Assembly (NCBI GenBank): GCA_963210315.1
Contig: OY723294.1
Location: 1,426,001 to 1,490,000, forward strand
Length of the DNA stretch: 64,000 nt
Direction of reading: 5' to 3'
DNA from: Rhynchopus euleeides
Lineage: Eukaryota; Euglenozoa; Diplonemea; Diplonemida; Diplonemidae
The position numbers and the translations under genes were made by a program. Position 1 is the first letter of the stretch, and every line of letters starts with the position of its first letter. Under the pieces are notes generated by a model. The model saw nothing but the letters and a program-made list of their open reading frames with translations. It searched no databases and was not told the origin of the DNA. Positions 9,907 to 18,532 of the stretch are shown piece after piece.

Positions 9907-10983
9907 ATGGCGTTGAGCCAGTGGACACTCTCGCCGGTGGCGTATGGGAAGGTTTTTCTGCACGCGCAGAACTACCCGTCGCAGGCGGTGTCAGGCCTCC
10001 TGCTGGGACGGGTTGTGACGGTGGAGGGGAAGAAGGAGCTGTTCGTCGCTGAGGTGCTCCCTCTCTTCCACAGCTTTGTGCAGCTCCTCCCGATGCTGCA
10101 GGTGGCCCTGGCGCACGCGCGCACATGGGGCAAAGATCGTGGTCTCACAGTGGTATGCATCTGGTTTGTTGTGGACGTTCTGTGCCGTGTGTGTGCCCAG
10201 AGCAGGTCCCGAAATAGAGGGAGGGTGTAGGGAACTGTGTCCACAACACACACCACACTTGCCGCCTCACAGGTCGGGTACTACACGGCGCCCAGCAACC
10301 TCAATGACAAGGCGTCTATTACCCCTTTTGCCGAGAAGGCGATGAAACTGTATGTCGACATCTATGGTGTCTCGTGTGTGTGGGGGGGCTGTGTACTTTC
10401 TGCTGCTCACATGTGTGAGGACTACTGAAATACTGAAAGTAACCCGTCCACGCTGGTGTCCATTGGAAGTGTTCATCATCACTCCCGCCACCACACACAC
10501 CCATGCCCGCAGTGTCAGCGAAGCCAACACTGGCAACCCTTCGCTTGCTCTGGCCATTATCAACTCGAAGATGACTGGCGATTCCGCAGAGATCCCTTTC
10601 AAGGTATGGCGGTGCCACGACAGCACAACGGGGTCGGGTCTCTCTCTCCCCCCCCAGCGCCACTCCACCCCCCCCCCCCCCCCGAGATCGCACACACCGC
10701 ACCACCGCACCCTACCCCCGACACACAGTTTTTCGACTCGTCTGATTTGAAGACGGGCCGCACGTCTGAATCGGGATGCTGCCGGTTTGGGTACCTCCAC
10801 GAGGACTCCACGGTTGTGGCACTGCCCGACCAGCAGTCGACCCTCGAGCGCGTGGCCTCCCTGATTCAGGAGGGCGGCGCTCATATTGTTGACTTCGAGT
10901 CCCACCTCGACAACGTCTCGCTGGACTACACCAACAGCAAGCTGTCGAGCTCTCTGTCGTCGGGCATTGTGCCCCAGGCGTGA
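9907..10983 (+). CDS. EMC8: ER membrane protein complex subunit 8/9 (four exons)
   Basis: Spliced from exons 9907-10152, 10273-10349, 10513-10603 and 10729-10983, giving 222 residues, close to the usual 200-210. Family hallmarks: SPVAYGKVFLHAQNYP at the N-terminus, VLPLFHSFVQLLPMLQVAL, then across the first splice junction VGYYTAP, then LVSEANTGNPSLALAII across the second, and a C-terminal VDFESHLDNVSLDYTN segment. EMC8/9 has an MPN fold without the catalytic JAMM metal site and sits on the cytosolic face of the ER membrane insertase complex. The introns (120, 163 and 125 bp) start GTATGC, GTATGT and GTATGG and end in CAG. Phases are 0, 2 and 0, and only this splicing joins the conserved blocks in frame. 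EMC8 and EMC9 cannot be told apart in a protist. Confidence 0.92.
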
Positions 10984-11924
10984 TGTCGCCCTGGCCTTGC
11001 CCTGCAGTGTTGCGTGCTCTCCCCTGGCTTGCCGCAACAACGCGAAGGGCTGGGGGTGTTGTGCCCGCATGCTGTATGACCTTTTTTATCCAGTATGCCA
11101 ACGCCATGTGGCAGCGGTCTCCATTGACTGCACCCCCCGACTCCCCGCCTGATTAGTTCAGTCCGGCGAGTCGGGCCAAAGCTAGGGGAACTAGCTGCTA
11201 GCGCCGACTAGCCCCCCGATTTACCGGCTAGTCAGCCATCGGATTGATGAGAAAACCCATCGCGCGAAGAGGGGGTTGCCCTCCTTTCAAGATGTTTCGG
11301 GAAGTTCCCAAATATCTTCCGGACATTTGGGATCCGATGTCAAAGGAATGAAAAGGGGGGGGGGGGTATTTTTAGGTTTCCTGAGCACTTTTATTGCCCC
11401 TAAAACGTGCTCACCAAACCCTGGCGTCCCCCCCCCCCCCCTCCGGCTCTGCCGCGGGGCCCCGGCTATCGCGCCGTGATGGAGTTGATCTGATACCCCA
11501 CCCCCACCAGCCGGCCTGCCCTTTTGTAACCAGCCCCCCTCGTTATTGCCTTTTTCTAGTTTCTCTTTGGACTCCCACCGCTTCTAGCTACCATACAAAG
11601 GGCACGGCACCCCACGAAAAAGCACCCAGAGGGTGTGCTGCATGCAGGGAGGGGGGGGAAGGGGTGGCCAGCAGGAACGCATCGGGCAGCGCAGTGAGTG
11701 TGAGGGGGCACTGTCGTCTCAGCCCCATCCCCCGCCCCTCCCCCTCCCCCACCCTTGGCCCGACACATCCAGACACTGCAGCCCTTCGTTTGTCGTGTGT
11801 ATTGCAGAGCAGACAGAATGCCTTGCTCTTTGGTGCGATTCTCCCCGCTGCGCATTACACGGGTTTGGGTCTCTTTTTGGATCTTCCAATAATACTCTCT
11901 GTCAGGACACCTCTCGGCGACACA
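10984..11924 (+). other. Intergenic region
   Basis: No supported gene. There is a palindromic stretch of GACTAG/CTAGCTAG-type repeats near 11160-11230. The frame of the next gene is open far upstream, but that part is low-complexity. A pyrimidine-rich segment ending ctgtcag at about 11904 precedes the next ATG. Confidence 0.5.
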
Positions 11925-13574
11925 ATGGCGGACACAGCTGCTTCGTACCGCACTCTGCACCCGGAGGTGCGGGCCCTCGATGAGACTGAGAAGGCGCTGA
12001 TCAAGAAGTGGCTGACTGTGCGTGAGGGGCTCGACATCTCCGACTCGAAGGGGACACACGAGTCTGCCGCAGCACTGCGCCACATCATGCGTGCGGGCTA
12101 CTTGGATGTGGAGGACCTGAACGAGCCTACCATGGAGCAGTTTTTCACCGCACACCGCGTTCTTGGTGGGGACACCGCTGACGGCATGGGTGCCGTGGGT
12201 GTGCGCTTCACAGTGCAGTACAACCTGTTCGCAGGCACCGTCAACGCCCTGGGCAACGCGGAGCAGAAGAAGTGGCTGAAGAAGGTCTTCGAGCAGGGCG
12301 AGCTGGGCTCCTTCCTGCTGACCGAGCGGGCTGCGGGCGTGCTGTCGGGGCTGATCGTCGACACCACCGCGACCTTCGTCAGCGCTGAGGAGCACCCCAG
12401 CGGGCCTGGGTTCCTCATCCAGACACCCACACCGGATGCCTGCAAGGTGTGGATCTCGCAGGGCCTTGAGGCTGAGCACGGCGTGGTTATCGCGCGCCTC
12501 TTCGTCAAGGGTAAGGACATGGGTCCCCACGGCTTCATCGTGCGGATGAATGACGAGGAGGACCTGGCGAACAAGCGCATCGTGAAGTCCGACATGGGGC
12601 GGAAGACTGCGTTCAACAGCCTGGACAACGCGGATGTGTCGTTCGACAAGCTGTTCGTTCCGCTGGACGGCCTCCTCTCGAAGTTCAGCGTCGTCACCCC
12701 CGAGGGCGACTACAACGACCCCGCCACAGGGGAGGCCAGGACGAAGCCCCTCTCCTTCGTCACCATCGCACAGCGCCTGCTGTCGGGGCGCCTCGCCATT
12801 GCTGAGAACTCCATCGCCTACTTTGGCTACGTGCTGAGCCAGGTGAAGGACTACGCCGAGACACGCAAGGTCTGGGTGGCGGAGGACAAGCAGCAGACGC
12901 TGGCCACCCTCCCCTACATCAAGGAGGTGTTTGACAACAAGGCGGCTGTGCTGCGTGTGTACATGGGTTACCTGAAGGACCTGCAGCTGAAGTTTGCGAA
13001 GGCCGTCAACAGCGACGACCCGCAGGTGTCGCGCAACCTCCAGATGCACATCAGCATCGCTAAGAGCGCTTGCGTCGACTTCGCCACCGAGGCACTCTCG
13101 CAGGTCCGCATGAAGGTGGGGAGCTACTCGCTGATGGCCGACTCCCCCTTCGGCCCCACCAACGACATTCTCTACTGCATGCGCTTTGCGGAGGGCGACA
13201 CGCACATCCTGCAGCAGTCGCTGGTGCGTGACAACCTGCGGAAATACCTCAAGTCCACCGTGGAGGTGCTCGCCCTCACGGCACGCGTCTCCACAGGCTA
13301 CGGCCTCATCGCCGCCCACCTCGCCTCCCCCGCATACCGCCTGGCACACAGCGCCGATGCATGGATCCTGTCCCTGCTCCTCTTCCTCCGCAGCAACACG
13401 GCGGCGCTCGGGAAGCTCGGGGCATGGTACGCAGCAGGGTCGCTTGTGTACAACACTGCCACTGTCATCTCCCTCAACGAAGTCTACAAGGCGGCTGTGG
13501 AAAACCCGAGCATCTCGAAGGAGGACACAGAGGTTTACCTGCAGACCGCCCTGAAGCAGGTTGCAGGCCTGTAG
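11925..13574 (+). CDS. Acyl-CoA oxidase-like flavoprotein
   Basis: 549 residues. It follows the acyl-CoA oxidase/dehydrogenase plan: an N-terminal helical domain; a beta domain with FLLTERAAG in the place of the FAD-contacting TE motif, then DTTATF and CKVWISQG; the oxidase-type segment KGKDMGPHGFIV; and a C-terminal helical domain starting near RLLSGRLAIAENSIAYF. Acyl-CoA oxidases make the first double bond in peroxisomal beta-oxidation and pass electrons to oxygen. It is shorter than classical oxidases (about 650-700), lacking most of the second C-terminal helical domain. The C-terminus (VAGL) is not a clear PTS1 signal, so the compartment is uncertain. The start is the ATG after the ctgtcag acceptor-like site; an upstream in-frame extension is unconvincing. 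It may be an acyl-CoA dehydrogenase relative rather than a true oxidase. Confidence 0.8.
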   Translation: MADTAASYRTLHPEVRALDETEKALIKKWLTVREGLDISDSKGTHESAAALRHIMRAGYLDVEDLNEPTMEQFFTAHRVLGGDTADGMGAVGVRFTVQYNLFAGTVNALGNAEQKKWLKKVFEQGELGSFLLTERAAGVLSGLIVDTTATFVSAEEHPSGPGFLIQTPTPDACKVWISQGLEAEHGVVIARLFVKGKDMGPHGFIVRMNDEEDLANKRIVKSDMGRKTAFNSLDNADVSFDKLFVPLDGLLSKFSVVTPEGDYNDPATGEARTKPLSFVTIAQRLLSGRLAIAENSIAYFGYVLSQVKDYAETRKVWVAEDKQQTLATLPYIKEVFDNKAAVLRVYMGYLKDLQLKFAKAVNSDDPQVSRNLQMHISIAKSACVDFATEALSQVRMKVGSYSLMADSPFGPTNDILYCMRFAEGDTHILQQSLVRDNLRKYLKSTVEVLALTARVSTGYGLIAAHLASPAYRLAHSADAWILSLLLFLRSNTAALGKLGAWYAAGSLVYNTATVISLNEVYKAAVENPSISKEDTEVYLQTALKQVAGL

Positions 13575-14003
13575 TAGGGCCTGTCAAATGGGAAATATTT
13601 ACAGGGCATCTGGGTCACCGAAGAAGGAAGAATGGGAGAGATAATGAAAGGGATTGTATCACGGATGTCTTCACACTTTTGAGAGAACTGCAGAGCTGCG
13701 CTGGACAAAAAAGATTGCCGTGTGTGGGAGGGGGCGGTGGGGGGGGGGGGGCAAGGAAGGCCAGCCGTATCAAGTGTGCATCATGGGGGGAGGGAGTTGA
13801 AGGGAGTCCGGTAAAAAGAGGCACCGGTATCGTATCGGATAGCGCCACACCACCGTGTCCCCCACCTCCATCTCCCCCACCCCCCAATCCTCTCAATGCG
13901 AGCTGCTGGTCCCCTCCCCTTAGTGTTGCGCTGTTTAACGTGGAAGCGCAAGGAACATAACATCCCCCACCCGGCGGAGGTGCAGCAAGAAAATATGCCC
14001 TTA
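13575..14003 (+). other. 3' flank of the oxidase gene
   Basis: No gene seen; G and C tracts near 13740 and 13860-13880. The right end holds the target site of the hAT-like element (CCCCCGAG, 14004-14011). Confidence 0.5.
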
Positions 14004-14101
14004 CCCCCGAGCAGGGCTGTTCCTAACTGGGGGGCTTGTTCCCCACTTTCAGGATTCTGAACTTTTTTTCTAAGAATTTTTGTAAGGGGAAAAAATAACT
14101 A

Positions 14102-14235
14102 CACGGTGGACTCCAGCGGGGGTAGGGTAACCCTTTTCGGGAGTCTCAACTAGGGGGAGTCCAACTCCCGCTAGCGGGAGTCTGACTCCCCCTAGCGGGA
14201 GTCTTTTCACCTATTTTCACTCATTTTTCCCATGA
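14102..14235 (+). repeat. Left terminal inverted repeat of the CACGGTGG transposon
   Basis: Pairs with 17087-17243. Contains three to four copies of a GACTCCCGCTAGCGGGAGTC-like palindrome. Confidence 0.85.
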
Positions 14236-14245
14236 TACCTATGCA

Positions 14246-15013
14246 ATGTGGCACTCGTCACTGAAGTACAGCCACACACACACACACCAAACGGACGTTT
14301 CCACCCATCCCAGCTCGCAGAAGGACGGCACCCTCCCCGCCACCTACAGGGTTGAGGTGAAGCGCGGGAAGGTGCAAGACACCAAGTTGGTGGGTGTCAC
14401 CCTCAAGCCAAAGATGCCCTTGGCTTGGGCGGAGGAGGGCCACAAGAAGAATCCGCTGTACCAGCGGGTCCTTGCTGCGCTTGCCCCGGCCTACAAGGAG
14501 GTCGAGATGAACAACGTGTACACTGCCGTGCAGCAGGAGGAGGATACTACGACGAAGAATGTGATGCAGCACTTCCCGGTGGTCACCCCGTTGCCTGGGG
14601 CAGCCAACGTGCATGTGGTGATGCTCGAGGGGCTGTTGACCCGGGTTGAGTTTTCAGTGACAGGCCTGCAGGTGTCGCTGACGTGTCTTCGCGTGGTCCA
14701 CGAGGGTTCGACAATCCCCAGCGGCACATACACCGCCACCTATTTCCTCCCCAGGAGCCCTGCCGATGGCGAGCCCATCACCTGCGAGCAGGTGGAGGGG
14801 CAGTTGGCCCTGTGGAAGGTCACCGTTCCTTTGGAACAGCCCCGCGCCACGGTGACCGGCTCAGGCCAGGCCAACACCTCCACCGTGGGGAGGTACAAGG
14901 ACCTGCTGGGGATCGACCTCGCACAGCCTGAGGTCCCCGACACAGAGGAAGAAGCCCCTCCGAGCATCCCGCAGGCCATCACAGTGGAGGAGGACGACAT
15001 GGACACCCTCTGA
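14246..15013 (+). CDS. Second ORF of the CACGGTGG transposon, unknown; possibly a captured host gene
   Basis: 255 residues from an ATG ten bases inside the left inverted repeat. The first 26 residues are His/Thr/Ser-rich and come from a CA repeat, so the conserved part may start later, after acceptor-like AGs near 14310-14320. The rest is a globular, non-repetitive sequence ending in an acidic tail (TEEEAPP ... EEDDMDTL). Codon third positions are strongly G/C, as in the host genes of this window and unlike the neighbouring transposase. I do not recognise the family. It may be a transposon accessory protein or a host gene fragment captured between the inverted repeats. Confidence 0.55.
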   Translation: MWHSSLKYSHTHTHQTDVSTHPSSQKDGTLPATYRVEVKRGKVQDTKLVGVTLKPKMPLAWAEEGHKKNPLYQRVLAALAPAYKEVEMNNVYTAVQQEEDTTTKNVMQHFPVVTPLPGAANVHVVMLEGLLTRVEFSVTGLQVSLTCLRVVHEGSTIPSGTYTATYFLPRSPADGEPITCEQVEGQLALWKVTVPLEQPRATVTGSGQANTSTVGRYKDLLGIDLAQPEVPDTEEEAPPSIPQAITVEEDDMDTL

Positions 15014-15216
15014 GGGAAGCTGGCTGTGCATCAGCCTGCGGAAGTTGAATGATCAGACTGTCATGGAAGCCACAAACCCCACACTCCAAAACATCGACAG
15101 TTTTTTCGCTTGGCTACATCTGACGTGGTGTGTGTGTTGCAACCTTATTCGGCTCCACTCACACTCGCTCTCACAGGTGTCACAGGGGGTATTTTCAAGA
15201 CCCATGCCATCGAACC

Positions 15217-16977
15217 ATGTCGAATGCAAATGAAGCGAAGAGTGTCGGGGAGACTCTTGCTGCCAACCGGCATGCCCTTCGGATGTCTCAACGGACACTC
15301 GCCAAGGTCAACCAGCTTCATAAGGAGCGTGTTGGTGAGAACCTGGGTGTGTCACGAAAGCGACTCCGCGAAATGGAGAAGCCTGCCTGCGAACGTGTTG
15401 AATGGCGCCTTTCCCGTGGTTTGCTCGGGGCATTTGAGTTCCTCGAAGAAGAGGCGGGAGAATCATCGACAATGCAGTGTAGCGTGCCACTTCTCGGCGT
15501 CATGTACACGGACGGATACACGCCACGTAATTCATTACGTTCCGATAACGCACGTGTCCGTCTGTCTCTCGGGGTCATCAATCCCGAAAACACGATGACT
15601 GCGCCGGGTATTACTTTCTCAGACCTTCCGAAAGGTGATCACAAGCTGTTCCAAAATCACGCGTTGCTGCAACAGATCATGAGGCTGCACAAAGCGAAAA
15701 TCTTCCGAGGGGTGCATGTCGCGAGTGTGTCCATAGCAAGAATAACCGCCGACCATGCTGAGCAGTGGGCAACAATGAGGCGATGCGGGGGGCGAGGGCA
15801 CCGATGCTCACTGTGCGACATCCCAGAAGAACGCTGGTATCAACAGGTGCATCGATACCCGCACCTGACTCTCTCTGAGATGAAAGAGGCTGGCTACCCC
15901 TCCCTCTTGGCAGGTGTGCTTCCCAATGCCCGCTACGTCACCCCAGCACTCCATGACTGCAAGGGGCTCGCCATGCGGCTGATCAGGGTACTGGATGAGA
16001 CAACAAAAAAAATATTCGACAAGACCTGTACAAACCTTGCACTGAATGTGTCGCAGAATGGGACAGGTGCTCAGTTCCGGAAGGTCGTGCTTGCCATGTC
16101 ACAGGACACCACCTACAAGGGCTTGTTCCGCTACCTCTTTGTCTCCCTTGCAGACCTCATGCATTTCCGGTATGCAGACATCCCCTGGCGCTTCTGGGGA
16201 TGCAAGGATGAGTCAGCCCGGATTCCCTTCTTGCGTGCTCGGATCTCAGGGCATATATTTCACTGGTTGATGGAGCATGCCGAAAAGGGATCAACGCGCA
16301 ATGCCTACGTACACAGTCTCCATCATTGGTGGGCTCCAGAAGATGCAGTGCCTCTGCAGAACAACGACGAATTTGAAGAAGCAGAGAACGGACATCGCAA
16401 GAAAGATGCCGGTACAATCGCCAGCTCCGCAACTTACGAGAGAGATCTTGCAATGGCAGAAGAGAAGCGGCGCGAATCGGGCATGCCTTGGAAGGTTGCG
16501 CACCTGTCGCAGGACGGGATCCTCGGGTATAGAGAAGTCATTCTGTGTCCGTGTCTGCACACCCGACACGCTCATAGATTGGCTGTGTATGTTCTTTGCA
16601 CACAGTTGACACAGCTGCAGAAGGGGTTTGTGCACTGCAACACACAGGACTTCGTTGAACCCAGCAGCGCGCCCTACTTCCTGTTCCGGTTCCCCGAAGG
16701 ACACCGCAAATTATCGCTCTGCTTGTGCAAAATGCCAATCCCGCTGGGGGCGACTTTCACACCATTCGTGTCATCCGAGGCGACTTTGAGCACGCTTGAC
16801 CAACGCGCACAGCAGGAGGGGGATGACAGTTCTGACGAAGAAGATGAGGAAAGCCTGCAGGATGGTTTGTCTTGCCCAAGGTGTAACACAACTACGACAG
16901 GCGACGGCCGCACTTTGACACCTCAAATTCTAACCGCTCACCTCCGCAGGTGCAGCCGCTACCAGGAGGATAGGTAG
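15217..16977 (+). CDS. Candidate transposase of the CACGGTGG transposon
   Basis: 586 residues, starting at the first ATG of the sequence-like part (MSNANEAKSVGETLAANR). Visible features: a basic N-terminal third, the acidic-residue motif MYTDGYTP near residue 123, ITADHAEQW followed by a GGRGHRCSLCDI knuckle near residues 197-230, and VTPALHDCKGLAMRLI near residue 275. The long helical middle is followed by an acidic stretch (DDSSDEEDEE) and a C-terminal CPRC...H-x4-C zinc-finger-like end. The spacing of acidic residues around a Cys-Cys knuckle and an LH motif is like several DDE transposases of the CACTA/KDZ/RAG-like kind, but I cannot align it to one family. Its place between inverted repeats supports a transposase. 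Codon use is less G/C-biased than that of host genes. Confidence 0.6.
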   Translation: MSNANEAKSVGETLAANRHALRMSQRTLAKVNQLHKERVGENLGVSRKRLREMEKPACERVEWRLSRGLLGAFEFLEEEAGESSTMQCSVPLLGVMYTDGYTPRNSLRSDNARVRLSLGVINPENTMTAPGITFSDLPKGDHKLFQNHALLQQIMRLHKAKIFRGVHVASVSIARITADHAEQWATMRRCGGRGHRCSLCDIPEERWYQQVHRYPHLTLSEMKEAGYPSLLAGVLPNARYVTPALHDCKGLAMRLIRVLDETTKKIFDKTCTNLALNVSQNGTGAQFRKVVLAMSQDTTYKGLFRYLFVSLADLMHFRYADIPWRFWGCKDESARIPFLRARISGHIFHWLMEHAEKGSTRNAYVHSLHHWWAPEDAVPLQNNDEFEEAENGHRKKDAGTIASSATYERDLAMAEEKRRESGMPWKVAHLSQDGILGYREVILCPCLHTRHAHRLAVYVLCTQLTQLQKGFVHCNTQDFVEPSSAPYFLFRFPEGHRKLSLCLCKMPIPLGATFTPFVSSEATLSTLDQRAQQEGDDSSDEEDEESLQDGLSCPRCNTTTTGDGRTLTPQILTAHLRRCSRYQEDR

Positions 16978-17086
16978 GTAGTCCAGAGTCCGGGGAAACT
17001 GACAGAAGCAAAACAAGCCCCTCCCCATCCCTCTTCCACCTTCCCCCCGCATGATTTTACCCCCCACGCCAGTAGACTGTAACTAT

Positions 17087-17243
17087 ATCATGGGAAAAAT
17101 GGATGAAAATAGGTGAAAAGACTCCCGCTAGGGGGAGTCAGACTCCCCCTAGCGGGAGTATAGACTCCCGCTAGCGGGAGTCTTTGACACCCTCTCAGAC
17201 TCCCGCTCCCAGACTCCCGCTAGGGCCGCTGGAGTCCACCGTG
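17087..17243 (-). repeat. Right terminal inverted repeat of the CACGGTGG transposon
   Basis: Inverse of 14102-14235, with extra palindrome copies; ends CCACCGTG. Confidence 0.85.
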
Positions 17244-17247
17244 TATT

Positions 17248-17480
17248 TATTGTACTGAAATAATCTTCACATTATTTTACGCGGAGGGGGGCCTGCTACA
17301 TAAAGTAACATTATTTTACGCGAGCGAAGCGAGCGTAAAATTGAAGTCATGTTGCCGAGCGAAGCGAGGCGACATGTGGAAGTCACCTTAACGAGCGAAG
17401 CGAGTTGAGGTGTGATTACTTTATGTAGTAGCAGGCCCCCCTCCGCGTAAAATAATGTGAAGATTATTTTTTGTGCAATA
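17248..17480. repeat. AT-rich palindromic element
   Basis: The two halves are inverse of each other: ATCTTCACATTATTTTACGC with CCTGCTACATAAAGTAA at left is mirrored at right. The centre holds three GAGCGAAGCGAG-type short palindromes. It looks like a small foldback element within the insertion at 14096-17977. Confidence 0.75.
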
Positions 17481-17483
17481 GGT

Positions 17484-17977
17484 TGTTTTATCTCCCTGAA
17501 ATAATGTTCTCTCATCAAAATAACCTAAGTCCCTGCAAGATAAGAAGATTATTTAATCATCCACCAGCACAACGTTGAAACGTGCAGCGGATTTTTCGAA
17601 CCCCATAAAGTTAGATTATTTTACAGTAAAATAATGTGCAGATTTGTTGGACTGCAGGGACCCCAGATCACGCATAGGTTTACAGTGAAGTAATTTAGAT
17701 TGTTTCGACCTGCCTAAAGACATTGTTTTATTTTGGCCGACTTTTATTTTGGGTGATTTCCCCTGTGAGGCAATAATGCCAGCTTTTCTTAACAGCTTGT
17801 AAGGAACTTGCGTGAAGGAGAGTCAACATTATTTTACCGTCAAATAATCTAACTTTATGGGGTTCGAAAAATCTACTGCACGTTTTCAACGTTGTGCTGG
17901 TGGAGGATTAAATAATCTTCTTATCTTGCAGGGCCGCAGGCTATTTTGATGAGAGAACATTATTTTAGGGAGATAAA
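17484..17977. mobile_element. AT-rich TIR/foldback element
   Basis: Left arm 17484-17640 (TTTATCTCCCTGAAATAATG start) pairs with right arm 17825-17977 (ending CATTATTTTAGGGAGATAAA). The middle is unique and non-coding. Its right edge is the exact point where the hAT-like sequence resumes (GTTTTTTTCTAAG at 17978). Confidence 0.75.
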
Positions 17978-18532
17978 GTTTTTTTCTAAGAATTTTGTTA
18001 GGGGAATTTTTTTCTAAGGTTGTTTCGCAGAGGAAAAAACTTTTTCTAAGTTTTCCCCAGTCGACAGGGCGCGCACAAGGATGGAAGGGAAGTCTGTCCC
18101 ACGTACCGTTCGCCTTGCTGGCCAACTGGAGAGCCAGACGTTCACTACCGTGGCCTCCGGCGGCTGGGGGGCTCCGCCCCCCAGACCCCCCTGTGGCGTA
18201 CGTCTCGTACTCAAGTCCTTCGAATCCCATCAAGTCGGGGTCCAACCACTCCAGTCGCCTCAGGACGCAGCCAACTCGCACAGAATCTGTACGCCCACAC
18301 GAACAGATGTTCGCTACCGTGGCCTCCGGCGGCTGGGGGGCACCGCCCCCCAGACCCCCGATGTAGCGTGTGCCCGTCCATCTATCTCACTTCCCCGGGT
18401 ACAGTGCAGCGTAGGAGGTCAGCGCCGCATCCATGAAGCGCTTCTTCGAAGCCTGACTGACATCGGACAGGACCCCTCATTCTCCACCAGGGGGATACAC
18501 AACAAAACACACAAACTTACACACCACACACA

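Larger units (their letters stand above)
14102..17243 (+). mobile_element. CACGGTGG-ended TIR transposon carrying two ORFs
   Basis: 3,142 bp bounded by inverted CACGGTGGACTCCAGC, followed on each side by about 130-155 bp of imperfect inverted repeat packed with GACTCCCGCTAGCGGGAGTC-type palindromes and ending in AAAATGAGTG/CCCATGAT-like sequence. It is flanked by TA on both sides (14100-14101, 17244-17245), read as a 2-bp target duplication. It carries a 586-residue candidate transposase and a 255-residue second ORF, both on the + strand. CAC-type ends and a short duplication recall CACTA (EnSpm)-like elements, but that assignment is inference. A non-autonomous relative lies at 41166-42223. 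Confidence 0.78.

Noticed and set aside
11394..11924. N-terminal extension of the acyl-CoA oxidase frame
   Set aside because: 177 extra codons are low-complexity and start in C tracts. The family N-terminus and an acceptor-like ctgtcag point to 11925.
14012..18471. Whole 14.0-18.5 kb block taken as a LINE 5' UTR with promoter monomers
   Set aside because: The second copy at 44.8-47.2 kb has the same block and the LINE's 3' flank joined without any LINE, so the block belongs to the hAT-like element into which the LINE inserted.
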